DNA from: Chloracidobacterium sp.
Lineage (GTDB): Bacteria; Acidobacteriota; Blastocatellia; Pyrinomonadales; Pyrinomonadaceae
Direction of reading: 5' to 3'
DNA length: 64,000 bases
Assembly (NCBI GenBank): GCA_016720705.1
Contig: JADKKB010000007.1
Coordinates: 1,302,001 to 1,366,000 of the forward strand
In this document: piece after piece, positions 15,244 to 25,008 of the stretch
Layout of the letters: every line of letters starts with the position of its first letter
How positions within the stretch are numbered: the stretch's first letter is position 1
Program-made: the position numbers and the translations under genes
Notes under the pieces: generated by a model
Told to the model about the DNA's origin: nothing
Database searches by the model: none
What the model saw: the letters and a program-made list of their open reading frames with translations, nothing else

Positions 15244-16062
15244 TTACTGACTCAATATGGGGTTGATCGCCGAGATGGCCACATCACCGGGCCGCCGCCC
15301 GCCCAACCACGCCGTAAGATCGGCGGCCTGTTCATCGTTTTGCGGCTCTGTGATCGATGTGCCGTCCGCAAAATAGATGATCGTCATCACTTCGCGAGTC
15401 GTCGCGACCGATGCGTTGCGGCCCGCTGAGTGCATCGTCCAGCCAAGATGAAACGTAGCGTCACCCGCGCTCATTCGATTGGCCGTTACGATCGGAAATC
15501 CTTGCTCCGCAATGTATTTAACGGAGGCGGCATCGCTATCGTCCGAGATCGGGATGCTCCCAACCGGACCGCTTTTGTGCGAACCGGAGGCGAACGCAAG
15601 CATTCCCATCTGTGTATCTATATCGACAAGCGGCATCCACATCGTGATGGTCCGATCGGTGTTGAGCGGCCAGTAATATTGGTCCTGATGCCAGGGTGTG
15701 TGGCCGCCGAGCGGTTCCTTGAACAATGCCTGATCGTGATAAAGCCTAACCTTTTCGACACCCAAAAGCTCCGCTGCGATCCGTGCAAATCTTTTTGCAA
15801 AAACAAATCGTTTGACGGTGTCGTCCCGCTGCCAAAGATTTGTGATCTGCAGGAAAGCCTTGCCGTAAGTCCCGCGTTCATTGAGCGGACGAGTCTCCGA
15901 CGAGTATTTGGCGACTGCCGCTTTGATCGCGGGCTGAAATTGTTCGATCTCGGCAACGGTCGCAACTCCGGACAGCGAAATGTGGCCGTTTGCGGCAAAA
16001 ACTCGGATCTGCTCTGCATCCAAGATGTATGAGCGATGATCTGTTAGTTTCCGAGTGGTCAT
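15244..16062 (-). CDS. Phytanoyl-CoA dioxygenase (PhyH) family oxygenase
   Basis: This 272-residue protein belongs to the Fe(II)/2-oxoglutarate PhyH family. Two iron ligands are in TPWHQDQYYWP (HxD) and the third His lies in FHLGWTMHSAGRN. The intervening ITMWMPLVDIDTQMGMLAFASGSH is the usual core. Substrates in the family range from phytanoyl-CoA to small metabolites and halogenation targets, so none is assigned. The ORF could start at TTG 16068, but ATG 16062 is preferred; the upstream GGAA is weak. The gene sits directly upstream of malQ with a nine-base gap. Confidence 0.85.
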   Translation of the reverse strand: MTTRKLTDHRSYILDAEQIRVFAANGHISLSGVATVAEIEQFQPAIKAAVAKYSSETRPLNERGTYGKAFLQITNLWQRDDTVKRFVFAKRFARIAAELLGVEKVRLYHDQALFKEPLGGHTPWHQDQYYWPLNTDRTITMWMPLVDIDTQMGMLAFASGSHKSGPVGSIPISDDSDAASVKYIAEQGFPIVTANRMSAGDATFHLGWTMHSAGRNASVATTREVMTIIYFADGTSITEPQNDEQAADLTAWLGGRRPGDVAISAINPILSQ

Positions 16063-16204
16063 TTCCAATAAATTCTAATTCGCCCGCAAAATGCTTTGGT
16101 CAGCAAGCCTTATAGCCCCAGCTGCCCTCCGACCCGAGTAGAATTGGATGCTGTTGCCCTTTACGTTTTATTTGTAAAGGTTGGCTTCCAATATAATAGA
16201 CAAA

Positions 16205-17491
16205 TTATCTTGAACCAACCGAATATTTTCTGATCACCTGCCAGGTCGATCTGTCGCGATCAAACACGGTATTTAGCCCTTGTTCTTCCATTGGCGGGTC
16301 ACCCATATATTCATCGCCATTACGCCAAAACGTCTGTCCGAGCCTTGGCCTTGCGGTCCCGCCAAACGCCCAGAAGTTTGCTCCGGCGATCCGGCCGTGG
16401 CCGACTTTTGCCAAAACGCGATCGAAATACGCGTCGCGGATCGTGGTTTTGGACGCCGGGTCAAAGGATTGTCCGTCGCGCGGCAACCCAAACTCTTCGA
16501 TCACCAACGGTTTCGTTAAGCGTTCAGCGACCGCTGAGTTTTCGGCGATGTACTTTTCGGTTTCGCTGACTACGCCGGAATAGCCTGCTTCCATCTCGCC
16601 CGCTGTGAACCACTGCCAATTTTTTGGCCAGATGTGTATCGTCACATAATCCACGTTTTTATCCGCGTGGATAGACTCAAAAAGCTTGATGTCCTGTGTC
16701 CCGATCCAACCCTCGTGCCCGATGGTAACGAGGTGATTCGGGTCAAGTGCCTTGATCATAGCCGAGGTTTGGCTCAACCACAGCTTGTAATCTTCCTTTG
16801 CAAACGCGCGCATTGGCCGCGGTTCGTTGGCGATCTCCCACGCCATTATTGTGGGGTCGTCGATGTACGGCTTACCATTGAGTTTGTTTTTTCGCTTTAT
16901 TATCAGTTCGGCCTGTTTTCGATATCCCGACTTGCACGGCTCGCAGGTGTAAAATTTTGCAACGACATCGCAAAGTTCGTCCCAGTCCGGCTTTCGCGTC
17001 AGCAGGCTTTCGGGGACGACTTTGTTCCAGATCAGATATTGCTGAAAACCGCCGCTCCATTCCCAGTTATTGCTTAGGAAGATGACCGCTTTCATTTTCC
17101 GCTTTCCCATCTCGAACAGAATCAAGTCGAGGCCGTCGAGAACAGATTCGTCAAATTTACCCTGTGTTGGCTGCAGGGACGGACCGATGCGAGCCACATC
17201 GTTGATGGGCCCCGTACCCTCGACGCCGCCCGGCAGACGCAGGTTGGTGACGCCATTCTTTTTGAGTAGATCTAGCTCCTTACGAAGCCTTTCGACACCG
17301 CGCTTTCGATCCTTTTCCAGTCCGAGCAGTCCGCCGTACCAATAGTTGGCGCCGACGAAAGTGTACTGTGATCCATCCCTGTAAAAGGCTCCACCGCGCG
17401 CACTTACAAAGCCTTGTCCCGCGATTGCCGAAGCAACCGAGGCGATCAGCGGTAAGACGGCCAAAAGGGCCAAAATGCGCTTTCTGAACAT
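16205..17491 (-). CDS. Secreted GH5-family mannanase-like glycoside hydrolase
   Basis: This 428-residue protein has a signal peptide (LALLAVLPLIASVASAIAG). The catalytic domain opens with YTFVGANYWYGGLLG and shows the GH5 acid/base in MAWEIANEPRP and the nucleophile in LVIEEFGLPRDG, with HIWPKNW and NFWAFGGTARP around the substrate cleft. The fold matches endo-beta-mannanases (GH5_7) best, though cellulase or related specificity is possible. A frame opens at 17644, but the ATG at 17491 gives the export signal and sits 10 bases after the FG-GAP gene stop, so the two are probably one operon. Confidence 0.83.
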   Translation of the reverse strand: MFRKRILALLAVLPLIASVASAIAGQGFVSARGGAFYRDGSQYTFVGANYWYGGLLGLEKDRKRGVERLRKELDLLKKNGVTNLRLPGGVEGTGPINDVARIGPSLQPTQGKFDESVLDGLDLILFEMGKRKMKAVIFLSNNWEWSGGFQQYLIWNKVVPESLLTRKPDWDELCDVVAKFYTCEPCKSGYRKQAELIIKRKNKLNGKPYIDDPTIMAWEIANEPRPMRAFAKEDYKLWLSQTSAMIKALDPNHLVTIGHEGWIGTQDIKLFESIHADKNVDYVTIHIWPKNWQWFTAGEMEAGYSGVVSETEKYIAENSAVAERLTKPLVIEEFGLPRDGQSFDPASKTTIRDAYFDRVLAKVGHGRIAGANFWAFGGTARPRLGQTFWRNGDEYMGDPPMEEQGLNTVFDRDRSTWQVIRKYSVGSR

Positions 17492-17501
17492 TCGGCGATT
17501 G

Positions 17502-19544
17502 TTAACGATCCACAAAGATCGAAGATGTCGGTATAACTCCATCGGCACCATATGTTTGGGCGGCACCGAATGGGAACGCCGAGGTCCACCAAGTTCGGTT
17601 TGATGGGCGATATACGCCGAGATCGGCGACATAATCTCCGTCATAATCGCCGACCTGGATCACATCGCCCGCCACGCCGAACCCGAAATAGGTGGGCGTT
17701 TGATCTGTGCTTTTCAGTATGTAAGCAAAATTATTGGATTCTCGAAAGACTGCAATATCCGCTTTTCCGTCACCGTCATAGTCAGCGGGAATTGGCTTAT
17801 CGGTCGCGACACCCCAGACCGTCACTCCAAACTCGTTATTCGAACTTTTTAGGTAATACCAGACTCCGGTGGACGGCCGAAATACCGCTACATCGGTCTT
17901 TAGATCTCCGTCATAATCGGCGGGCGTCGGTTTGTCTCCGTCAGAGCCGAAGTGCACTGCCCAAAACTGTTGTGGACCCATCCGCCAGACGTACCAATTA
18001 CCATCGGACGGACGCCAGACCGCGATGTCCGTTATCGAGTCACCGTCATAGTCGGCAGCGACGGGTTTGTCGCCGGTCAGCCCAAAGCGGAATACGAACC
18101 ACACGAGGTCACTGCTGCGCCGAATATACCAATAGCCGGTACTGTTGCGGTAAACCGCACGGTCAGTGATCCCATCACCGTCAAAATCTCCCGGCGTCGG
18201 AATATCTCCGAAACTTTCTAAACCCCAATTGACCGTTTCCTCGGCGGTAGGAGGGCCTTCTTGCGTCGCGAGCGTGCGTCGCGACCAGTCGCCATTAGCC
18301 GGATTCCAGAAACTCCAGTCGGTCGAGTTCGACCGGTCATAATCGACGATCCGCGACTCGCCCGGTTGATCGCAAACCTGCTTGATAAACGAGAAACTAG
18401 TTACGTCACGAAGCATTATCCTCGAGTTAGATATGTAGCTCGTAGCCAGCATCTTATCGACCTTTCCATCGTTATCAAAGTCCGCATAGACCATCCGTTG
18501 TCCAGTGGTGATGTCGATGCGGCCGTCGTATATCTGTTGTGTAAAATTGCCCGAGCCGTCATTTATCAGAATAATTTTCTTGCTGACATATCTCGGTTGA
18601 AAGACTAGGTCGGGGGCACTGTTGCCGCCCCAATTCCCTATCGACGGATAACCGATCCACGACGGATCGGCCGTAATAATATGGTCAGCACGCGTGAACG
18701 TCGTTCCGTTGCTTGTCAGAATCCCAAATCCGAGAGCGCCAGACGTATTTGACGTCAAAATGTCTTGCTTCTCATCGACATTAAAGTCCGAAATGCCCCA
18801 GATCGCACTGCCCGCCATGAGAGCACTGATATCGGTCGTCCCCCAGGTCATATCTCCGTTATTAAGATGAAGGTGGTTGCTGTCGATGAAATCCGGTTTG
18901 CCGTCACCGTTAAATTCCCCGACTGTAGGGACGCCGCCGTGGTTCAAGACGACCACCGTGGGACCAAAAGTGCCGTCACCGTTGCCGAGATTGTATCGAA
19001 ACTGTGTCCCGCCGCTATTCTGAGATAGGTAATCGCCAAAACCATCACCGTTGATGTCCGGCAGAAGCCTTGTGGTTCCCAGTGAATTTGTCGGCCCTTC
19101 GGTAAATGTTCCGTTGCCATTGTTAATATACGTCCTGAAAGATCCGGAAATACCCGAACTTCCGAGCATTATCAGCAGATCTGGCTTGCCGTCATTGTTA
19201 ACATTGACGACCGAATAGTAATCGTTGAAGATCGTCGTGCCCTGAGGTTCGATCGTCGCCCACGGCGGACCAAAATTCCCGTTGCCAAGATTTGGGAGTA
19301 TGAAAAATCTTGCCCGGGTAAATAAGCCGGCGGTGCCTTGCTCTGAAACGAGCAGGTCCGGAAGTCCGTCGCCTGTCATATCCGCGGCATAGTCGAGATA
19401 CACCTTTGACACAGGGAACGACCACGTTGCAGCCCGTTTAAAATAAACACCGCACTGACCGAAAACTTGTACGTTGACGGCGCAAAAGAAAGTGATCAAC
19501 GACAAGACCCGCAAATATCCGACCAACCCTAACTCCTTGAACAT
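17502..19544 (-). CDS. Secreted FG-GAP/VCBS repeat protein
   Basis: This 680-residue protein has a signal peptide and then a beta-propeller-like array of FG-GAP/VCBS units. The C-terminal half has at least five copies of a period near 48 residues built on DYDGDxxTDxAVxRPSxGxWY (for example ADYDGDSITDIAVWRPS and ADYDGDLKTDVAVFRPS), whose Asp loops bind calcium. N-terminal units use variants such as DMTGDGLPDLL and FNGDGKPDFID. The array suggests carbohydrate or surface binding outside the cell. The downstream GH5 gene follows by 10 bases, so it may be a partner. Start ATG at 19544. Confidence 0.85.
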   Translation of the reverse strand: MFKELGLVGYLRVLSLITFFCAVNVQVFGQCGVYFKRAATWSFPVSKVYLDYAADMTGDGLPDLLVSEQGTAGLFTRARFFILPNLGNGNFGPPWATIEPQGTTIFNDYYSVVNVNNDGKPDLLIMLGSSGISGSFRTYINNGNGTFTEGPTNSLGTTRLLPDINGDGFGDYLSQNSGGTQFRYNLGNGDGTFGPTVVVLNHGGVPTVGEFNGDGKPDFIDSNHLHLNNGDMTWGTTDISALMAGSAIWGISDFNVDEKQDILTSNTSGALGFGILTSNGTTFTRADHIITADPSWIGYPSIGNWGGNSAPDLVFQPRYVSKKIILINDGSGNFTQQIYDGRIDITTGQRMVYADFDNDGKVDKMLATSYISNSRIMLRDVTSFSFIKQVCDQPGESRIVDYDRSNSTDWSFWNPANGDWSRRTLATQEGPPTAEETVNWGLESFGDIPTPGDFDGDGITDRAVYRNSTGYWYIRRSSDLVWFVFRFGLTGDKPVAADYDGDSITDIAVWRPSDGNWYVWRMGPQQFWAVHFGSDGDKPTPADYDGDLKTDVAVFRPSTGVWYYLKSSNNEFGVTVWGVATDKPIPADYDGDGKADIAVFRESNNFAYILKSTDQTPTYFGFGVAGDVIQVGDYDGDYVADLGVYRPSNRTWWTSAFPFGAAQTYGADGVIPTSSIFVDR

Positions 19545-19785
19545 AACGCCCCCAAGAATTTATTTATCCGAAAATATATCTAATGATTCTAATATAGTTT
19601 TGGCAAAAAATGAACGGAAAGGCCCAAGCGGAGTATTCCTCCTGCATGGCTCGCGTCCTAAAACCTGCCAGCCGAATGCGACCGCAAGACGCGACGAATT
19701 ACCACATTCGACTTGGATCCATCGCGGCCCAAAAGATAAAGACCGCCAGATAAAAAAGTTATCCGAAGGTCTCTACCGATTAATA

Positions 19786-19893
19786 AAATTGGCTCCGCAG
19801 GTAAGACTCGTGCCTTACAACCCTTCGGTTGACAGCCTAGTTCGCACTGCAACATACGATAACATCGAGTCCTAGATAATTATTTAGATAACC
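19786..19893 (-). repeat. Degenerate tRNA-Asn 3'-part copy A (candidate att site)
   Basis: Bases 19790-19837 match the anticodon-to-CCA part of tRNA-Asn (intact gene at 60409-60483), in the same orientation. Copies B and C share its changed T-loop (GCACGAGT-like, where the intact gene has TTCGAGT). The following 19838-19893, with CATACGATAACATCGAG and TTTAGATAACC, matches sequence at 47863-47908. In 19545-20089 nothing else was recognised. Confidence 0.7.
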
Positions 19894-20089
19894 AGTTCGT
19901 ATTGTCTAATAGGCCCACCCGCATTCAGGTGTCGTGTCGTTATGTATTTTCAACAAACCGATCTTTGTTGCGGAAAGATCGTCCTTTTCCCAATGCCGGC
20001 ATAACGCGACTCGTCACCAATCGGATCCGCGAATGGATTATCTGTTTCTTTGAGAACGATAAAGCAAACGCTGCGTTATCAGGAGCTAC

Positions 20090-21223
20090 CTAGGTAGCTC
20101 GCATGTCAACGACTTCACTTCTTGTCGTAATTTTTTCAATCAAGCTCTCGTTTATTGCGTAGCCGATGCCGGGGGCTGTCGGGGCGGTTATCGTTCCTCT
20201 ACTGCTGACCTCGACCGGTGGTACGATAATATCTTCGTTCCAATATCTAGCAGACGCGGAAACGTCACCGGGCAGTGTGAAGCCGGCCAGTGTTGACATG
20301 GCAATGTTGTGTGCCCGTCCTATACCGCTTTCCAGCATTCCTCCGCACCAAACGGGGATGTTTCGTTCCGAAGCATAAGCCTGGATGGCTCGTGCCTCTG
20401 AATGACCGCCAACGCGGCCAAGCTTGATATTGATTATCCGGCACGACCCGAGTTCAAGAGCGTGTCTAGCGTCGGCCAAGCAAGTGATCGACTCGTCCAG
20501 GCAGATGCTCGTTTTTAGCTGCTGCTGAAGTTTTGCATGGTCAACAATGTCACCTGCGGCAAGCGGCTGTTCGATCATCAACAGATCGAAGTCGTCTAAT
20601 TGCTTTAGGATGTCTAGATCGCGTTCGAGCCGATATGCCGAGTTTGCATCGACCGAAAGCAGGATGTCGGGAAATGCGTTTCGGATCGTCTTGACCAGCT
20701 CGATGTCTTGTCCTGGCTTGATCTTCAACTTGATCCGCTGATAACCGCTATCGACCTCCCGCGTCACTTTTTCGAGCAGAATATCGGTGGATTTTTGCAG
20801 CCCGATCGAAACGCCGCTGTTAATTTCCGTCTGCGTGCCGCCGAGATGCTTCCAGAGAGGTTGATCGGCGATCCTGGATTCCAACTCCCAAATCGCGGTT
20901 TCAACCCCCCCGATCGCCATACGATTCCCCCGAATCGGAGCTAGGGCTTTCGACACGTCCTCGGCACTATGGATATTGGCCTTCGTGAGTAGCGGTGCGA
21001 TATACTTTGTAATTATCGTCCAGGCGGAATCAGTCGTTTCGTGATTGAAGAACGGCTCTTCCGGGGCGGTACATTCGCTGTAGCCGACCGCACCGTCCCG
21101 ATTAAAAACGCGAAGGATCAAAATACGACGCTTAAACGCAGTTCCAAAGCTCGTCTCAAACGGAGCTTTCAGGGGTAGCTCGATCTCACGCAATTCCAGC
21201 TTCTCTAAACCTAAATTATTCAT
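20090..21223 (-). CDS. Enolase-superfamily N-acylamino-acid racemase / o-succinylbenzoate synthase-like enzyme
   Basis: This 377-residue protein of the muconate-lactonizing subgroup has the acid/base lysines (K165-L-K167 and K267 in INIKLGR) and the metal ligands D192 (VDAN), E218 (IEQP) and D243 (LDES). The C-terminal WCGGMLESGIGRAHN is shared by OSBS and N-succinylamino-acid racemases. No menaquinone gene is near, while a GNAT acyltransferase, D-aminopeptidase and D-aminoacylase-like gene lie upstream on the same strand. I therefore favour racemisation of N-acyl amino acids, as described for the Geobacillus NSAR pathway. Start ATG at 21223. Confidence 0.8.
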   Translation of the reverse strand: MNNLGLEKLELREIELPLKAPFETSFGTAFKRRILILRVFNRDGAVGYSECTAPEEPFFNHETTDSAWTIITKYIAPLLTKANIHSAEDVSKALAPIRGNRMAIGGVETAIWELESRIADQPLWKHLGGTQTEINSGVSIGLQKSTDILLEKVTREVDSGYQRIKLKIKPGQDIELVKTIRNAFPDILLSVDANSAYRLERDLDILKQLDDFDLLMIEQPLAAGDIVDHAKLQQQLKTSICLDESITCLADARHALELGSCRIINIKLGRVGGHSEARAIQAYASERNIPVWCGGMLESGIGRAHNIAMSTLAGFTLPGDVSASARYWNEDIIVPPVEVSSRGTITAPTAPGIGYAINESLIEKITTRSEVVDMRAT

Positions 21224-21350
21224 AAGTTTGATATTAGGCTTGCCAAACCTTCATTAATACGGGCAGCCTCTCTTTAAGTATTCAGACAGAATCAAATGGT
21301 CCTCAGTTTTGCCTGCTTCATTTCATCTCGTACAGTTTTGACCGTTATTT

Positions 21351-21525
21351 TCACTTAACTTTCGTGCCCGGACTATTGGCTCCGCCCTGATGCAGGATGA
21401 GTCCGGTCACCTTTCCCTCTTTGTCGGATGTAAAACTGATCTGCTCATCCACTTCCTTCACGATCTTGGGCGACTGCAAACCCCGACAGGATGAGCAGAA
21501 GCCCTAACGAAAATAGATTCTTCAT
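21351..21525 (-). pseudogene. Deletion remnant of a secreted serine hydrolase
   Basis: The ATG at 21525 opens a clean signal peptide (LFSLGLLLILSGFAVAQ) that stops after 25 codons. In a second frame, 21351 back to about 21452 encodes ISFTSDKEGKVTGLILHQGG and a short tail, which resembles the C-terminal tail of the paralogue at 23577-24962 (FTKNDKGQIDGFTLKQGG). The whole catalytic middle is gone. It lies in line with four intact paralogues, so it is a remnant of another copy. Confidence 0.8.
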
Positions 21526-21548
21526 AAATTTTTACATCTCGTCCAACT

Positions 21549-23522
21549 CTAAAACGTCGACGTGAAATACAATGAGTGACTGGCGAAAACAAACCAGAGA
21601 AATCCAACACAAGCCAACGCGAAAACTGTTGCCTGGAGCTTGCCCCAGATGCGGTATCGCTTGCTTATCCAGGCGTAGATCGCGTGGAAAAAGACAACCA
21701 GTGTACCGATGGTAGCGATGACGCCTATCGCCTGTGCCATCTGGAACCAAATGACCCCTGCGTCACTCAAAAAGTCTAGATTCGAGATGGCGTACATCAG
21801 AAGACTGACCATCGAGGTCAAAAAGACCAGTGCAAGTGCAAATGCAGCGCGAACTCCGACCCGTAGCCACCATTCGGTGCGTGTCAGCTCGAATGTGCCG
21901 CCGTAGTGTCGCCTAACGATCCAACCAACAAACCAAAAGACTAGAGTAAGTAGCATCACGATGAGCGAGAGCACCAGAACCGGCAGCAACACTTTGCTGT
22001 TCTGCCATAATCCCACCCTTTGAAACGTCATAAACGGATACGGGATGATCATCTGCATCCGGCCATTTTCATCTGGCTTGAATACTAGAAGGTCCTGGCC
22101 GCCGACCTCACGGAATTGCATCGGAGCTATTGCCTGCCAGCGTTTTGGTTTGCCGTTCGGTGCGAGCAAGGCATCGACTTCGATCATTCCGTCCTCGGTT
22201 GGGGCGACGGTCGATTCACTAAGGAGCGAGAATGCTTTGAAAAATGACCCTTCTGGGCGGCGGCTTGATTCGTATGTTCCGCTAACTGCCGCTATATCTT
22301 GTTTGGAGCTCTCAGAGACGGTCGCTGTTGGCGGCGAAAACGGAAAATAACGGTCGAGAAACGCTTCCCAAAGTATCGTTCGCGGCGAAACCTGTCCTCG
22401 TCCGGCGCTGTTGTAAGAGACAAAGAATCCCACGCCCGCGTCCAATACCAGATGCAGGTCGCTATGAAAGGCTCCCGTATCGCCGGCGTGTCCGACGATG
22501 CGGCGTCCATTTCGGTTCTCTTCGTAAAACCCATAGGCCATTGCGTTAGCCGCCGGATCAAGGCCAAACAGGCGGCTGTGCATAAGTTTCGCCGTTTCGG
22601 GCTTCAGGATCTGGATATCACCCAGTCGCCCTTCCTGAAGATGAGCGAGCATAAATCTCGACATATCGTCTGCCGAACTGCTTAGACTTCCCGCTGGAAA
22701 TGGCGTGACGACCTCGAACGCCTCCAATGGTTTTTCGGATGCGATCGTGTAACCCAGTGACATTTTGCTAGCAAGCTCAGGCGACAGCGGTTGGGCGAAC
22801 GTCGAATGGCTCATATTGAGCGGCTTAAAAATATGTTCGGTCACATACGTATTGAACGGCTCGCTGGAAACGCGTTCGACAATATAACCGGCGAGTGAAG
22901 CACCGTAATTCGAATACGCCGGAACTGTTCCGGGAGGAAAAATTCGCCGCGGAATATGGGTCTTTAGGTACTGGCCAAGATCGGGGCTGTCCTGCTTGAA
23001 CGTAATGAGGTCTTTTATCGACTCTTCGAAGCCCGGCGTATGCGTCAAGAGATTCTTTAACGTGATCGGTTTTCCAAAGGCTTCCGGGATCTTATAGTCG
23101 ATATATTCATTTACATCGCGATCGAGATCAAGTTTTCCTTGCTCGACTAACTGCATAACCGCAGTCCACGTAAACAGCTTTGAGATAGAACCGGGCCGAA
23201 AAAGCGTTTCGTTGGCAACGACAGGTTTTTTATTGGCGACATCGGCGTAACCATAGCCTTTTGCAAACAGAACTTTTCCATCTTTGACGATGGCGACCGT
23301 CGCTCCGGCAACGTCGTCGCGGGTAAGCTGCTGCGGCACGATGCCGTCGAGAAACGCCTCGACGTCTGCCGCCGTCAATTCAGCACGGCCCGTTTGCCAC
23401 GTGTCGGCGACCGGTTGGGCGGTTTCCGGCTTTGTCGATAGATTCGGTGCGTTCGGAGACTGCCCCAGCGCGAACGGGGGAAAGGTCATCCACAATATCA
23501 ACAAAGCCGCTATGATTCTCAT
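21549..23522 (-). CDS. Serine hydrolase (beta-lactamase/PBP4* fold) with C-terminal membrane helices
   Basis: This 657-residue protein has a signal peptide, then a class C beta-lactamase-like domain (about 60-400): the nucleophile motif PGSISKLFT (SxxK), PAYSNYGASLAGY (YxN) and GHAGDTGAF in place of the third HxG motif. After about 500 residues five or more hydrophobic helices follow (LPVLVLSLIVMLLTLVFWF and others). This class includes D,D- and D-amino-acid peptidases and esterases. The frame opens at 23564, but the ATG at 23522 has a GGAG site seven bases upstream. It is one of five intact paralogues in the array. Confidence 0.85.
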   Translation of the reverse strand: MRIIAALLILWMTFPPFALGQSPNAPNLSTKPETAQPVADTWQTGRAELTAADVEAFLDGIVPQQLTRDDVAGATVAIVKDGKVLFAKGYGYADVANKKPVVANETLFRPGSISKLFTWTAVMQLVEQGKLDLDRDVNEYIDYKIPEAFGKPITLKNLLTHTPGFEESIKDLITFKQDSPDLGQYLKTHIPRRIFPPGTVPAYSNYGASLAGYIVERVSSEPFNTYVTEHIFKPLNMSHSTFAQPLSPELASKMSLGYTIASEKPLEAFEVVTPFPAGSLSSSADDMSRFMLAHLQEGRLGDIQILKPETAKLMHSRLFGLDPAANAMAYGFYEENRNGRRIVGHAGDTGAFHSDLHLVLDAGVGFFVSYNSAGRGQVSPRTILWEAFLDRYFPFSPPTATVSESSKQDIAAVSGTYESSRRPEGSFFKAFSLLSESTVAPTEDGMIEVDALLAPNGKPKRWQAIAPMQFREVGGQDLLVFKPDENGRMQMIIPYPFMTFQRVGLWQNSKVLLPVLVLSLIVMLLTLVFWFVGWIVRRHYGGTFELTRTEWWLRVGVRAAFALALVFLTSMVSLLMYAISNLDFLSDAGVIWFQMAQAIGVIATIGTLVVFFHAIYAWISKRYRIWGKLQATVFALACVGFLWFVFASHSLYFTSTF

Positions 23523-23576
23523 TATTTTTCTCCAATGTTTTGCGGAGTGTGGTTTACCGCCCATTCGACTAACTTC

Positions 23577-24962
23577 TTATTTGATCTTCTTGGCCGGCGT
23601 ACTTCCCCCACCCTGTTTTAGGGTGAATCCATCGATCTGCCCTTTATCGTTCTTAGTGAAGACGAACTGGGCATTTACATCTTTGGAATAAAGCACGGTC
23701 TCAGATTCCGGTAAAAGTGCAAATTTTGACTGGCCGCCGAGTTGGCCCATCAGCTTGCCGTCGTCGAGCGTGATCGAGACCACCATATTTGGACCTATCT
23801 GATACTCTCCGACGTAGCTTTCCAGCTTCTTCGCATCGAGAGAGATGAATTTCCGCTCTTTCGGTATCTCATAAGGAGCTCCGAAGACGATCGCGGCCAG
23901 ATTGCTGCTGATCTGCCCCGAGGGTGAAGACTGAATATTGCTCAGCACGACGACCGTCACCTTATCGTCCGGATAGCGTGATATATCAGTAGCAAAGCCG
24001 TAAATGCCGCCACCGTGAGAGACCGACTTATGGCCAAACCTCTTGCCGATGCTCCAGCCATAGCCGTAGCCGGCGTCACCCTTTTCCGGAGCAGTTATTT
24101 CATCTATCGACTTTTTCGAAACGAGCTTTTCTGTATAAAGAGCCTGATCCCAGATAAGTAGATCGCCGGTCGTAGAGGCGAGCGAACCAGCCGCATACGG
24201 GACGGACATATCAGTGTACGAGGAGTTAATGATCTTCCCGGCCTGCTTCTGATAACCGGCGGAGCGCTTCATAATTATTAATTGCGGGTCGTCGTAGTAG
24301 GTTTGTTTCATTCCGAGCGGCGTAAAGATATTTTCCTGAAGAAAATCCGCGTAAGTCTTGCCAGACACCTTCTCGATGATCACGCCAAGCAGGTAATAGC
24401 CGGAATTGCTGTAGGACATCTTTGCACCCGGCTCGAAATCGAGTGGCGGCTTTTTTAATTTTTCAACCATTTCCGCAGTCGTCGTCGGCATAACGGTCGT
24501 CCGGGCAAAGTCGGGAAATGCGGTATAGTTTGTTACGCCTGACGTGTGTCTCAGGAGTTGGTTGATCGTGATCGGTTTCCAAGCGTCGGGGCAATCCGAA
24601 ATGTATTTGCACATCAGGTCGCTGACCTTCAACTTGCTTCGTTCCTGCAACATAGCAATTGCCATCCCCGTAAACTGTTTTGTCACCGAACCGAGGCGAA
24701 ATACATTATCCGGCGCATTTGGTACATTCAGTTCGATATTGGCCATGCCATAGCCTTTGCTCACGATAGGCTTGCCGTCACGAGCAACGAGGATGGTGCC
24801 GCTAAATCCGTCAACACGCAGCACGGCATCCATATACTCGTCGACCTTGCGATCTATGTCGGCGTTCGACGGCGGACTCTGGGCCGAAACGAGTGAGATA
24901 AATGCCAAAAATAGAGCAAAAAGAATTGGCAAGCGATTAACAACCTTAATTTTTCTAATCAT
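23577..24962 (-). CDS. Secreted serine hydrolase (beta-lactamase/PBP fold)
   Basis: This 461-residue secreted protein has a signal peptide (LFALFLAFISLVSAQ) and the three motifs FRLGSVTKQFT (SxxK), MSYSNSGYYLLG (YxN) and VSHGGGIYG (HxG). The last 100 residues are a beta-rich tail typical of this family. Family members include D-aminopeptidases, D,D-peptidases and esterases; the neighbouring genes point to peptidoglycan peptides. ATG at 24962 is preceded by AAGGA. It lies 54 bases upstream of the next serine hydrolase on the same strand. Confidence 0.88.
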   Translation of the reverse strand: MIRKIKVVNRLPILFALFLAFISLVSAQSPPSNADIDRKVDEYMDAVLRVDGFSGTILVARDGKPIVSKGYGMANIELNVPNAPDNVFRLGSVTKQFTGMAIAMLQERSKLKVSDLMCKYISDCPDAWKPITINQLLRHTSGVTNYTAFPDFARTTVMPTTTAEMVEKLKKPPLDFEPGAKMSYSNSGYYLLGVIIEKVSGKTYADFLQENIFTPLGMKQTYYDDPQLIIMKRSAGYQKQAGKIINSSYTDMSVPYAAGSLASTTGDLLIWDQALYTEKLVSKKSIDEITAPEKGDAGYGYGWSIGKRFGHKSVSHGGGIYGFATDISRYPDDKVTVVVLSNIQSSPSGQISSNLAAIVFGAPYEIPKERKFISLDAKKLESYVGEYQIGPNMVVSITLDDGKLMGQLGGQSKFALLPESETVLYSKDVNAQFVFTKNDKGQIDGFTLKQGGGSTPAKKIK

Positions 24963-25008
24963 TTTAATTTCCTTCGATCAAATGTTCTGTAACTCTCCCG
25001 TTTTATAG

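Noticed and set aside
16159..16181. CCTTTAC/GTAAAGG hairpin in the gap upstream of the PhyH gene
   Set aside because: The stem is only seven pairs with no T-run and no clear partner gene, so it could be chance.
19474..19875. 133-residue plus-strand frame overlapping att copy A
   Set aside because: It runs into the tRNA-like repeat and antisense to the FG-GAP start; no family is visible.
20090..21223. Naming the enolase-superfamily gene menC for menaquinone synthesis
   Set aside because: No men gene is nearby and the context is D-peptide catabolism; OSBS activity remains possible.
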